NCBI GenBank assembly: GCA_965263345.1
Contig: CBDHHC010000024.1
Span: 992,001 to 1,056,000, forward strand
From: CBDHHC01 sp965263345
GTDB taxonomy: Bacteria; Pseudomonadota; Alphaproteobacteria; Rhizobiales; CBDHHC01
Direction: 5' to 3'
Length of the DNA: 64,000 nucleotides
The notes under the pieces are model-generated. The model was not told the origin of the DNA, ran no database searches, and worked only from the letters and a program-made list of their open reading frames with translations. Of this stretch, positions 44,111-52,725 are shown piece after piece. Both the position numbers and the translations under genes were made by a program. Position 1 is the stretch's first letter, and every line of letters begins with the position of its first letter.

Positions 44111-45145
44111 ATGCATCCATTTTTTTATCCAACAACAACTATGATCATTGATGATGAGCCTATACTCTTAGAGAGCCTAAATTCAAGTTTATCTGAAAAT
44201 TTTCTTTGCAAATGTTTTAATAATACGCAAGCTGCCCTGGATTACGCAAACGCCCTGAACAACAATACTCTTAATATTGAGAATTTTTTTTCACCTCCCA
44301 CAGATAAATTAGAAATTAGCTCGCATATACAAGGAGACATATTTATAAAATTAAAAGCCGCATATTGGTTCCACATAATGCACAAAAATATACGCTTTCA
44401 AGAGTTATCTATTGCAGTTGTTGACTACCGTATGCCATTTATGAATGGTATTGAATTATGCAGGAAACTTAAAGGTTTGCCAATGAAAAAGATCATGCTC
44501 ACTGGTCTGGCAAGCAAAGAATTAGCTGTAGAAGCGTTCAATGAGAAAATAATAGATAGCTTCATACTTAAACAAGAGCATGATTTAATCAATAGATTGA
44601 CGAAAGATATAGAAGATCTGAAACATCAATATTTCATTGATAAAACGAAAACTGTGAAATTCGCATTCTCACAATCTGATACACAATTTATTAATGACAC
44701 TGTATTTGAAAAAACATTCGAACAAATTCTTCAAGATCATAAAATAATAGAATATTACTTAAATGCCTCCCCTCCAAGTGTATTAGTGATACCTGCAAAT
44801 GGAACACCATCAATAATGTTGGTATATAATTCTGAGTGTATGAGAGCTAATTATGAAATTGCCCAAGAATATGGTGCACCTCAGGAACTATTAGAAGTCT
44901 TATCACAACTTAAGCACATAACGTTCTTTCCAACAGCAAGCGGATATTATCACAAAAAATTTGCGAATGATTGGAAGAAATATCTATACAACGTAAAACC
45001 AATTCAAGGGAAGCAAACTTGGTATTTATCAGAATTAATACCAGCAGACTTCGTAAAAGAATATCTTGCAGATTTCACATCCTATGAAGAATATAATGAA
45101 AACAACCAAATGGTAAATGAGGATTTTCTGGCTTCTATAAGATGA
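44111..45145 (+). CDS. Response-regulator-like protein with interrupted receiver domain and unknown output
   Basis: A 344-residue protein. A receiver domain can be traced: acidic pair Asp14-Asp15 (TMIIDDEPILLESL), phosphoacceptor Asp105 in VVDYRMPFMNG, Thr131 in IMLTG and Lys154 in SFILKQEHD. Between the second and third strands about 45 extra residues are inserted (LNIENFFSPPTDKLEISSHIQGDIF), which pushes Asp105 far from its usual position near 55. The C-terminal 170 residues are no DNA-binding domain I recognise (TFFPTASGYYHKKFANDWKKYLYNVKPI). No histidine kinase is adjacent. Confidence 0.7.
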   Translation: MHPFFYPTTTMIIDDEPILLESLNSSLSENFLCKCFNNTQAALDYANALNNNTLNIENFFSPPTDKLEISSHIQGDIFIKLKAAYWFHIMHKNIRFQELSIAVVDYRMPFMNGIELCRKLKGLPMKKIMLTGLASKELAVEAFNEKIIDSFILKQEHDLINRLTKDIEDLKHQYFIDKTKTVKFAFSQSDTQFINDTVFEKTFEQILQDHKIIEYYLNASPPSVLVIPANGTPSIMLVYNSECMRANYEIAQEYGAPQELLEVLSQLKHITFFPTASGYYHKKFANDWKKYLYNVKPIQGKQTWYLSELIPADFVKEYLADFTSYEEYNENNQMVNEDFLASIR

Positions 45146-45229
45146 AAGTTTCAAGTCTTATATCTTGAAATATGTACGATAATCTCTATGTAAAACGAGA
45201 CTAAACATTTAATATATATTGTGGTAAAA

Positions 45230-46354
45230 ATGATTTCAAGAGTAATTATTGTTTCGCTTTATTTAGCTGTCTTTAACATCAGCACACTCACTGTTAAAGC
45301 AAAAGTCATAAAATCAGAACAGGAACATTTCACTATCGAAACAATAGCTGATGATCTTGTTCACCCTTGGGCACTCGCTTTCTTACCAAATGGAAATATG
45401 CTTGTCACGGAGCGTATTGGAAGATTACGACTTATAACAAACGACAACCTAACCACTAAACCAATATCAGGCCTCCCCAAAATATCTGTGGGTGGACAAG
45501 GAGGGTTACTAGATGTTGCAGTTCACCCCGATTTTAAAAATAATAAACTAATATACCTATCTTATGCCGCACTAGGGCAAAAAGGACGAGGCACAGAAAT
45601 TTCGCGTGCTGAGTTACATGGACATGAACTCAAAAACCTCAAAACAATATTTAAGGCACACCCCAAAACATACTCTAGCTTACATTTTGGCTCACGACTT
45701 GTTTTTGATGACAAAAATTATTTATACATAACCATTGGTGAAAAATTTGAAATGCGCCAAGCACAAAACTTAAAATCCCATTTAGGCACTATAATTCGTA
45801 TAAAAGATGATGGGACTATTCCACCAGATAACCCTTTTGTCCAAAAAAAACATGCCTTACAAGAAATTTTTAGTTATGGCCATAGAAACCCCCAAGGCCT
45901 GACAATACATCCAGTAACTAGAAAAATCTGGGCGCACGAACATGGGCCAAGAGGTGGTGATGAAGTAAACATAATCAAATCAGGAGCAAACTATGGCTGG
46001 CCTAAAATTACGTATGGTATAGATTACAGTGGTGCAATCATTTCCAGAGAAACGCATAGAAAAGGTATGGAACAACCAGTCGTCTATTGGGACCCTTCAA
46101 TAGCTCCTTCAGGCATGACGTTCTACCATGGTGATAAATTCCCAAACTGGAAAGGTGATTTGTTTGTGGGCGCTCTGGCACATTTACACTTACGCCGAAT
46201 TGAACTCGATGGGGAAAAAGTTGTTGGCCAAGAAGTTATATTACAAAATTTGAGTCAACGAATAAGAGATGTAAGGTCTGGCCCAGATGGTTACCTCTAC
46301 ATATTAACAGATAGTTCGAATGGAAAAGTTCTAAGATTAAAACCCACGAATTAA
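45230..46354 (+). CDS. PQQ-dependent soluble aldose sugar dehydrogenase-like protein
   Basis: A secreted six-bladed propeller of about 374 residues. The signal peptide ends near ISTLTVKA. Landmarks are the first-blade opening LVHPWALAFLPNGNMLVTERIGRLRL, catalytic region GGQGGLLDVAVHPDFKNN, and SYGHRNPQGLTIHP with HEHGPRGGDEVN. These are typical of the YliI/GDH-B family, which binds PQQ and oxidises sugars in the periplasm. The start is taken as ATG 45230; GTG 45221 is possible. It is first in a three-gene group with a Tat-exported aldo/keto reductase and a DUF6064 protein. Confidence 0.86.
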   Translation: MISRVIIVSLYLAVFNISTLTVKAKVIKSEQEHFTIETIADDLVHPWALAFLPNGNMLVTERIGRLRLITNDNLTTKPISGLPKISVGGQGGLLDVAVHPDFKNNKLIYLSYAALGQKGRGTEISRAELHGHELKNLKTIFKAHPKTYSSLHFGSRLVFDDKNYLYITIGEKFEMRQAQNLKSHLGTIIRIKDDGTIPPDNPFVQKKHALQEIFSYGHRNPQGLTIHPVTRKIWAHEHGPRGGDEVNIIKSGANYGWPKITYGIDYSGAIISRETHRKGMEQPVVYWDPSIAPSGMTFYHGDKFPNWKGDLFVGALAHLHLRRIELDGEKVVGQEVILQNLSQRIRDVRSGPDGYLYILTDSSNGKVLRLKPTN

Positions 46355-46371
46355 ATGAAGAGTACCTTGCC

Positions 46372-47301
46372 ATGAATGAGTATCTTTTAACCCGCCGGCA
46401 GCTCATCACTACATTAACAGCAAGTATAGCAATAACAAAACTGCCTTTCCCTCCCTCATATGCCTCATCTGCAAAAATTATCAAACGCAAAATCCCAAAA
46501 ACGCAAGAAGCTCTCCCAGTAATTGGTATGGGGACATGGATTACTTTTAATGTAGGAAAAGATGAGAAAACACGCCTGAAAAGATCTGAAGTCCTCAAAA
46601 CATTTTTCAATTCAGGAGGCACCCTTATAGACTCATCCCCTATGTATGGGTCTGCTGAAGAAGTCATAGGCTATAGCTTAAACAAGCTAGCTCATAAGTC
46701 CCCCTTATTCTCTGCTACAAAAGTGTGGACGCCCTTCTCAGCCTACGGAAAAGTTCAAATTCAAAACTCACATAACCTATGGGATGTAAATAAAATTGAC
46801 TTAATACAAGTCCACAATCTTGTCTCATGGAAAGCACATTTAGAAACTTTATATCAGATGAAGGCAGACCAGAAACTCCGCTATGTGGGCATAACAACAT
46901 CTCATGGCTTGAGGCATAAAGAAATTGAAAAAATAATGTTATCAGAACCAATAGACTTTGTTCAATTCACCTACAATGTTCTCGATAGAGAAGCAGAAAA
47001 TCGTTTACTTCCTCTTGCAGCGGAAAAAAATATAGCAGTGATAATCAATCGCCCTTTTCAAAGAGGTGAGTTGTTTAATCGCTTCGAAACAAAACCATTG
47101 CCAAAGTGGACGAAGGAGATTGATTGTAAAAACTGGGCACAGTTCTTTTTAAAATATATTATATCTCATCCCGCAGTTACATGTGCCATCCCTGCGACAT
47201 CACAAGTGACCCATATGAAAGAAAATATGGGAGCAGCTTATGGTCGGCTACCAACGCCCAAACTAAGAAAAAGAATGATTACATATATTGAAAGTTTGTG
47301 A
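46372..47301 (+). CDS. Tat-exported aldo/keto reductase
   Basis: A 309-residue protein with a twin-arginine signal (LTRRQLITTLTASIAITKLPFPPSYASS) before an AKR barrel. The catalytic tetrad is visible as Asp in GGTLIDSSPMYGSAEEV, Tyr in PMYG, Lys in FSATKVW and His in LIQVHNL. The nucleotide-binding end AIPATSQVTHMKENMGAA is shorter than in classical AKRs. Soluble AKRs are normally cytoplasmic, so periplasmic export with a cofactor is unusual. It begins 17 bases after the sugar dehydrogenase stop, and its stop overlaps the next start (TGATG). Confidence 0.87.
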   Translation: MNEYLLTRRQLITTLTASIAITKLPFPPSYASSAKIIKRKIPKTQEALPVIGMGTWITFNVGKDEKTRLKRSEVLKTFFNSGGTLIDSSPMYGSAEEVIGYSLNKLAHKSPLFSATKVWTPFSAYGKVQIQNSHNLWDVNKIDLIQVHNLVSWKAHLETLYQMKADQKLRYVGITTSHGLRHKEIEKIMLSEPIDFVQFTYNVLDREAENRLLPLAAEKNIAVIINRPFQRGELFNRFETKPLPKWTKEIDCKNWAQFFLKYIISHPAVTCAIPATSQVTHMKENMGAAYGRLPTPKLRKRMITYIESL

Positions 47302-47963
47302 TGAATATACTCGCATACACACTTTCAGATTTATTGATGTTTGCGCCAGAAAATTACGCTCGCCTTATACAAACATATAACCAAAACTACTGGCCATTAC
47401 ATATTCTAATGCTTCTACTAGGGGCTCTAATTGTATGGAATATTATTCATCCAAATAAATATCAAAGACAAATCATCATGACCAGTCTCGCCCTATCATG
47501 GATATGGGTAGGATATGGCTTCCACTATTTATACTACAGCACCATTAACTGGTTTGCTTTTTTCTATGCCCTAACATTTTTTACCCAAGGCATGATACTC
47601 CTTAGCTACGGTCTTTTTAAATCTAACTTAAGTTTCAAGATAGCTTACAAACCCCATCACTACATAGGAACATTTTTTATTCTAACGGGCTTGATATTTT
47701 ATCCACTAATAAGTCTATTAAATCATGGGCTCCACCATGTTGAAATATTTGGTATGCTTTCACCACCAACTCTCATTACAACTTGTGGTATAGTGTTACT
47801 AAGTAAAAATTCACCATCACTATTCCCAATACTAATTCCATTAGTCTCTTCAATGGTTGCGAGTTTAACGGGTTGGGCTATCGGATCCTATGAGGTAATG
47901 ATCACGCTTTTTGTATCTCTTGCCACCATGATTCTAATATTCCACCGAAAACTCTTTGAATAA
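47301..47963 (+). CDS. DUF6064-family membrane protein
   Basis: A 220-residue inner-membrane protein with about six helices. It opens SDLLMFAPENYARLIQTYNQNYWPLHILM, the DUF6064 signature. Function of the family is unknown. Its ATG overlaps the stop of the aldo/keto reductase by one base, so it is translationally coupled and probably works with the periplasmic redox pair. A GTG one codon upstream is also possible. Confidence 0.78.
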   Translation: MNILAYTLSDLLMFAPENYARLIQTYNQNYWPLHILMLLLGALIVWNIIHPNKYQRQIIMTSLALSWIWVGYGFHYLYYSTINWFAFFYALTFFTQGMILLSYGLFKSNLSFKIAYKPHHYIGTFFILTGLIFYPLISLLNHGLHHVEIFGMLSPPTLITTCGIVLLSKNSPSLFPILIPLVSSMVASLTGWAIGSYEVMITLFVSLATMILIFHRKLFE

Positions 47964-48074
47964 CTAAAAGCACACCAATCAAACGTTTTAAGCATTTGTT
48001 TTATAACAATAAATTATATTTTTACCTTTGTAGTGTAAACTCTCTTTGTTAAGTTTCATGAAAGTTTTTCTACT

Positions 48075-50531
48075 ATGCGTCTTCGATATGTACTGTTGTT
48101 GTTATTTTTGTTCATTACTGTGGTTCCATTGAGTGTATTTTGGGCCTGGCCCCATTCGCAATCACTACAAAAGGAATTAGATGAAGTTCGCGATCGTCAT
48201 CTATTACTCGCCAGAAACCTTGGCGCAGCTTTACAAAGGTATCATCGAGATGTGAATTCTGCTTTTAATCTTTTGGTGGTCAATCTAATTGAAAAGAATA
48301 AACTCTCTGAAGCAGGAAATATCCTTTCAAACTTAGACTTCAAACATATTTGCGTAATAAATGAAAGTAGTGGAAAAATAATTGCAGATGTGAGTATCCC
48401 CGGAATAAATAAATCAGAGTTATTATCCCCCAAACGAATTAAAATTTTAACTGAGCTTGCCAAATCAGATAAAAATGTTTTTAGCCCAGTGATGAAGGGA
48501 CCTCAAAACAAACCAATAATGTATGTGGTTAAAAGACATAAAGGTCATTTGGCTATTGGCGCTTTATCAACTGAATATTTTATCAGTTTGGGAAAATCAA
48601 TAGCATTCGGTGTAAAAGGCCACGCCGCAATTGTAGATCAAGAAGGTAATGTACTGGCTCACCCGCTTGACAGCTGGATACAAGCACGACGAAATATTGC
48701 GAAAGTTTCTGCCGTTAAAAGAATGTTAAATGGAGAAACAGGAATAGAAACATTTTTTTCTCCTGCACTGAAAGGTGATATGATCGCTGGCTTCACAGCG
48801 GTGTATGGCACAGGTTGGGGAGTTATGATACCCCAACCAATTATTGAGCTACAACAAAAAGCAGATCATATAAAAAATTCTTCCCTCGTAGTATTCACCT
48901 TTGGCCTACTGATTGCGAGTATCTCGGCATTTCTTGTTTCAATTATATTTGCAAAACCCATTGAAGGAATTAGCAAAAGCTCCAATGATGTTCTTGAGGG
49001 AAATAACCTCTCCGAAATCAATGAAAGCAAAGGTTGGTTTGTCCCAATCGAATTTTCCAAATTACAGTCAAGCTTCAATGCAATGGTGCGCAAACTTCAT
49101 GAAAACTTTATCCGCATCCATAAACTCGCATATGAAGATACAATCACAAAACTTCCCAACAGAACTTTCTTTATAAATCATGTGACCAAACTTATCCAAA
49201 AAATGAAAGCAAAAGAGTCTTGCCAGGGGCTAATGTTTTTTATCGACTTGGATGGTTTTAAAGCTGCAAATGATACATTTGGTCATGATTGTGGAGATGA
49301 TATTCTCCGCCAGTTTTCCAAGCGAATCCAAACAATATTGAATTTAGATAACTCGTCAAACCTTCTGGATATGGAAACAACAACAAATAATGCAAAACTG
49401 GAAGATCAAAACAATGCGATCGTAGCAAGATTGGGTGGTGATGAATTTGCAATTTTCATCCCAAATATTTCAGATCAAAACCTCGCCCAAAAATTAGCTG
49501 ACGAAATAATTGAGTCTGTAAATCAACCTTTTAAACTAGGCTGCCACGAAGCTAATATTGGGGCGTCTATTGGCATATCTTCAATGCCCAAAGACAGTGA
49601 TGATTTTGAAAGATTGTTAAAATACGCTGATGTGGCTATGTATCATGCTAAAAAAACAGGTAAGAATAAAGCTGAGTTCTTTAGTAACAATATAGAAAAT
49701 ACAACACTCCTAGCGGAGAAAACCAAACAAGAACTATACAAAGCCCTTAAGTGCGAAGAGTTGGAATTATTTTATCAACCAAGATACAATCTTGAAACGA
49801 AAACAGTAGACAGTTTTGAGACATTAGTACGTTGGAACCATCCCCAAAAAGGATTCATGTTGCCAACAGATTTCCTTCCAATGGTTGAGGATATGGATAT
49901 TATTTTTGAAATTGATGATTGGGTTCTTAAGAACTCAATGCAACAATTAGAATTCTGGACTAAAGAATACCCTGATCTAAGTTTATCAATAAATATATCT
50001 CCAAAACAAATCTATGACCCAGAAAGAGCCAGTCAAATTATCGAAAAAGTACAAAGACACAATTTTGATCCATCACAAATTGAACTTGAAATTACCGAGC
50101 ATGCACTTTTTGAAAGCATGACAAATACTAAAAACTTCATCGGTAATTTAAGATCAACAGGTTATCGAATTGCGATAGACGACTTTGGGCGCGGCTACTC
50201 AAATTTCTCTCGTCTGATTGAACTACCAGTAGATGTCATAAAAATTGACAAAAGCCTTGTCGATAAGCTGACAGAAGATGAAAGAGTGCCTGTTATTATC
50301 CAGGCACTAATAAATATGGCAAAAGGTATGGGTGCCAAAACAGTATCAGAAGGAGTTGAAACTTTAGAAACAGCATCTGTGCTAAGCAAGATGAATTGTA
50401 ATGAAATTCAAGGACACCTGATTTCTAAGCCGCTATCTTCAAACAATGTGATGCCATGGTTGAAATCTTCAAGACCAGAAGTTCATAAAATTCATGATCA
50501 AATTAATCTTGCATTTGCAAATAATGCTTAA
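48075..50531 (+). CDS. Membrane-bound GGDEF-EAL cyclic-di-GMP protein with Cache-like sensor
   Basis: An 818-residue bifunctional-type protein. First helix residues 4-22; a periplasmic Cache-like domain (about 30-265) with TAVYGTGWGVMIPQP at its end; second helix near 278-300; a HAMP-like stretch; GGDEF domain (about 355-530) and EAL domain (about 555-805). The diguanylate site keeps GGDEF in RLGGDEFAIFI, with no RxxD inhibitory site before it and about 25 extra residues inside the domain. The EAL side keeps ETLVRW, SINISPKQ, ITEHALFE, IDDFGRGYSNF, VIKIDKS and SEGVETLE, so phosphodiesterase activity is expected. Confidence 0.92.
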   Translation: MRLRYVLLLLFLFITVVPLSVFWAWPHSQSLQKELDEVRDRHLLLARNLGAALQRYHRDVNSAFNLLVVNLIEKNKLSEAGNILSNLDFKHICVINESSGKIIADVSIPGINKSELLSPKRIKILTELAKSDKNVFSPVMKGPQNKPIMYVVKRHKGHLAIGALSTEYFISLGKSIAFGVKGHAAIVDQEGNVLAHPLDSWIQARRNIAKVSAVKRMLNGETGIETFFSPALKGDMIAGFTAVYGTGWGVMIPQPIIELQQKADHIKNSSLVVFTFGLLIASISAFLVSIIFAKPIEGISKSSNDVLEGNNLSEINESKGWFVPIEFSKLQSSFNAMVRKLHENFIRIHKLAYEDTITKLPNRTFFINHVTKLIQKMKAKESCQGLMFFIDLDGFKAANDTFGHDCGDDILRQFSKRIQTILNLDNSSNLLDMETTTNNAKLEDQNNAIVARLGGDEFAIFIPNISDQNLAQKLADEIIESVNQPFKLGCHEANIGASIGISSMPKDSDDFERLLKYADVAMYHAKKTGKNKAEFFSNNIENTTLLAEKTKQELYKALKCEELELFYQPRYNLETKTVDSFETLVRWNHPQKGFMLPTDFLPMVEDMDIIFEIDDWVLKNSMQQLEFWTKEYPDLSLSINISPKQIYDPERASQIIEKVQRHNFDPSQIELEITEHALFESMTNTKNFIGNLRSTGYRIAIDDFGRGYSNFSRLIELPVDVIKIDKSLVDKLTEDERVPVIIQALINMAKGMGAKTVSEGVETLETASVLSKMNCNEIQGHLISKPLSSNNVMPWLKSSRPEVHKIHDQINLAFANNA

Positions 50532-50571
50532 ATTCATAAAACTATTTATCAGTACAAGGAGGTCATTAATT

Positions 50572-50607
50572 ATGCTTTCCCTTGCCTCTTCCCTATGCAA
50601 TCATTAA
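50572..50607 (+). CDS. Candidate 11-residue leader peptide upstream of the potassium channel
   Basis: A perfect AGGAGGT eight bases before ATG starts a tiny frame MLSLASSLCNH that ends at TAA, 25 bases before the channel start. Such a strong ribosome site on so short a frame is unexpected, and stronger than the channel's own site (AAGGGGCTGG). It may be a leader controlling channel translation, or a leftover of a lost gene. The frame is too short for composition evidence. Confidence 0.35.
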   Translation: MLSLASSLCNH

Positions 50608-50632
50608 ATAAAAGAAAATAACAAGGGGCTGG

Positions 50633-51433
50633 ATGATGATTGAGTCAAAGTCAGATAAGACGCGAACAAGCTTTAAAGATATCGTAAGACGTCTATATCA
50701 TGGTGCTAGCCTGCGCTCACGTATATTCCGCTATTCTCTTATAGTTTTTGACATCGTAACAATTTTATTTTTCATAATATCATCTCTTTTCGATGATATT
50801 ATACTGGTACGATCAATTGAATATGCTGTAGCGATTGTAATTTTCCTGGATTTTGCTGCACGATTTTGGATTTCAAACAATCGTATTAACTATATGTCTC
50901 AAATGACCACTTGGGCGGATATAATTGTTTTCTTAACCCTGATAGTCCCATTCTTCCTGGAAAACTTCATTTTCTTAAGAGTTTTAAGGGCATTACGCCT
51001 ACTCAGATCATATCATGTCCTCAATGATTTACGAAAACAGAGCAAATATTTTAAAAAAAATGAAGAGATAATTCAAAGCGTTATAAACCTGCTTGTCTTT
51101 ATTTTCATTATCACAGCCTTAGTGTATGTCCTGCAGGTTGGCCGAAACCCTAGTATTAACAATTACATAGATGCTCTTTATTTTACTGTTGCAACACTAA
51201 CAACGACAGGTTTTGGTGATGTAACCTTACAAAACACCTCAGGAAGATTGCTATCTATCATTATAATGGTTGTAGGTGTCGGCCTATTTTTAAGGCTTGT
51301 TCAAACGATATTCAGACCATCAAAAGTAGAATATAAGTGCGAAAACTGCGGATTAAGCCGCCATGATCCAGATGCAATTCATTGCAAACATTGCGGAAAT
51401 GTCATCAAAATATCAACAGAAGGCGCTATTTAA
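50633..51433 (+). CDS. Six-helix voltage-gated-type potassium channel with C-terminal zinc ribbon
   Basis: A 266-residue cation channel. Helices S1-S4 occupy about residues 33-135, with the arginine-bearing S4 LRVLRALRLLRSYHVL; S5 about 148-168; pore loop with filter TTTGFGDV (190-197); S6 about 205-228. It therefore belongs to the two-pore-domain-free Kv/KvAP-like group; the filter TGFGD suits potassium. The C-terminal tail forms a zinc ribbon with Cys236, Cys239, Cys251 and Cys254 (KCENCGLSRHDPDAIHCKHCG), which is unusual for channels. The second ATG (codon 2) is equally possible as the start. Confidence 0.85.
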   Translation: MMIESKSDKTRTSFKDIVRRLYHGASLRSRIFRYSLIVFDIVTILFFIISSLFDDIILVRSIEYAVAIVIFLDFAARFWISNNRINYMSQMTTWADIIVFLTLIVPFFLENFIFLRVLRALRLLRSYHVLNDLRKQSKYFKKNEEIIQSVINLLVFIFIITALVYVLQVGRNPSINNYIDALYFTVATLTTTGFGDVTLQNTSGRLLSIIIMVVGVGLFLRLVQTIFRPSKVEYKCENCGLSRHDPDAIHCKHCGNVIKISTEGAI

Positions 51434-51514
51434 GCACAAATTTTAGGGTTTTCTCCAAAGCTTTTGTAAATAGTAACCTTTTTTTTGCTGTTCATATGGC
51501 TTATATTAAATCTG

Positions 51515-51857
51515 CTGGGTTTTCCAGCTATGACGATAAATGACCGTCGTAATAAACCTATCGGACCCGGGGGCGGTACCCGGCGCCTCCACCAAATACG
51601 GCTAATATATTGGTAATAAAAGATATTGGCCGCATTTGATGGGGGCGAAATAGGATCGACGAGGGCGTAAAGGACTGGTTTTCGTTCGGAATGGCACCGC
51701 CGTTATCGGGCCAAAGCAAATAGTTGCAAATGACAACGAAATTGCTCCGGCTGCAGTAGCTGCGTAAGGCAGTTAATGTACCGAAATTTAAAGTCCTTTA
51801 GCGCTAGCAAGCTTTAGGCGCGGTTCGGAGAGCACCGGGCAACAGAAGCTCTCCTCT
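51515..51857 (+). ncRNA. ssrA: Two-piece (permuted) alphaproteobacterial tmRNA
   Basis: Rescues stalled ribosomes by trans-translation. The gene is circularly permuted. The acceptor piece comes first and ends GCGCCTCCACCA at 51594, with a T-arm stem CCGGG/CCCGG just before. A spacer of about 46 bases to be excised follows, then the coding piece from 51641 with GGGGGCG. GGGGGCG pairs with CGCCTCC of the acceptor end (one G-U), rebuilding the alanine-type acceptor stem. The tag frame 51726-51767 reads ANDNEIAPAAVAA before TAA. A GGAGAGC/GCTCTCC hairpin (51827-51854) followed by T runs closes the gene. The 5' end of the acceptor piece is approximate. Confidence 0.93.
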
Positions 51858-52032
51858 TAATTTTTTACAATAAACCTTCCTTAGAATTTCCAATAAAATG
51901 CTATAGTTGATGATATATCATGAGAAAAAGCACAAATTACCTGATTGCAGTAACCTATAAGTAAAGTATAAGATGTAGTAACACATAAGAATCGTTTGCA
52001 TGTAAGAATAACTGGTTGGAGCAATTGGAAGT

Positions 52033-52656
52033 ATGGCGAGCCATCAAATCCATTATAAGGAATTAGAACAAGAAGCACTAAGAGGTGTCATTCGTACAGT
52101 CATGACACGCATCGAGAAAATTGGTGAATTACCAGGTGATCACCATTTTTTCATTGCCTTCAACACCCAGGCAGATGGCGTTATGCTATCAAAGCGTCTG
52201 ATGGAGCAATATCCCGAAGAAATGACAATTGTTCTCCAACACCAATTTTGGGATCTAAAAGTTGAAGAAGATTATTTTGAAGTAAAATTATCATTCAATA
52301 ACATACCTGAAAAACTTGTAATTCCATACAAATCAATCAAAGTCTTCTTTGATCCATCAGTCCCCTATGGCTTACAACTGGGTATCTCAGAAATTGCCGC
52401 AACAGATAAATTACCAGATATGATAGATGAGAAAGACCCCAATACGTTCTCTCCTCCAATTGCAGCATTCCCTAAAAATAACCCTCTTGCAGAGAACAAC
52501 AAAACCTCTCATATAGAAGAAAATGAAAGTGACGAGCCTGAAATAACCAATAAAGAACCTGAGAAACCTTCTGAACAAGAGCCCGAAGAAAAGAAAGAGC
52601 AAGAACCACAAAAGTCTGCGGATATTGTCTCATTGGATACATTTAGAAAAAAATAA
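52033..52656 (+). CDS. sspB: SspB (alphaproteobacterial type) ClpXP adaptor
   Basis: A 207-residue dimeric adaptor that hands ssrA-tagged proteins to ClpXP. The folded part (1-130) opens IHYKELEQEALRGVIRTVMTRIEKIGELPGDHHFFIAFNT and contains GVMLSKRLMEQYPEEMTIVLQHQFWDLKVEE, the family's hallmark. A Pro/Glu-rich linker (about 150-195) is followed by the ClpX-binding tail IVSLDTFRKK at the very end. It lies 176 bases downstream of the tmRNA gene and is followed by a DUF805 protein, with fumC nearby, as in many alphaproteobacteria. Confidence 0.93.
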   Translation: MASHQIHYKELEQEALRGVIRTVMTRIEKIGELPGDHHFFIAFNTQADGVMLSKRLMEQYPEEMTIVLQHQFWDLKVEEDYFEVKLSFNNIPEKLVIPYKSIKVFFDPSVPYGLQLGISEIAATDKLPDMIDEKDPNTFSPPIAAFPKNNPLAENNKTSHIEENESDEPEITNKEPEKPSEQEPEEKKEQEPQKSADIVSLDTFRKK

Positions 52657-52725
52657 GTGTCTTTGATCAAAAGGGTTTCATTTAAGAATATTTCAGTGAC
52701 AGAACGCTAGATTGAGAGACTGAGT

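Noticed and set aside
51464..51509. A promoter for the tmRNA
   Set aside because: TTGCTG and TATATT upstream have only 11 bases between them, too short for sigma-70; no better pair seen.
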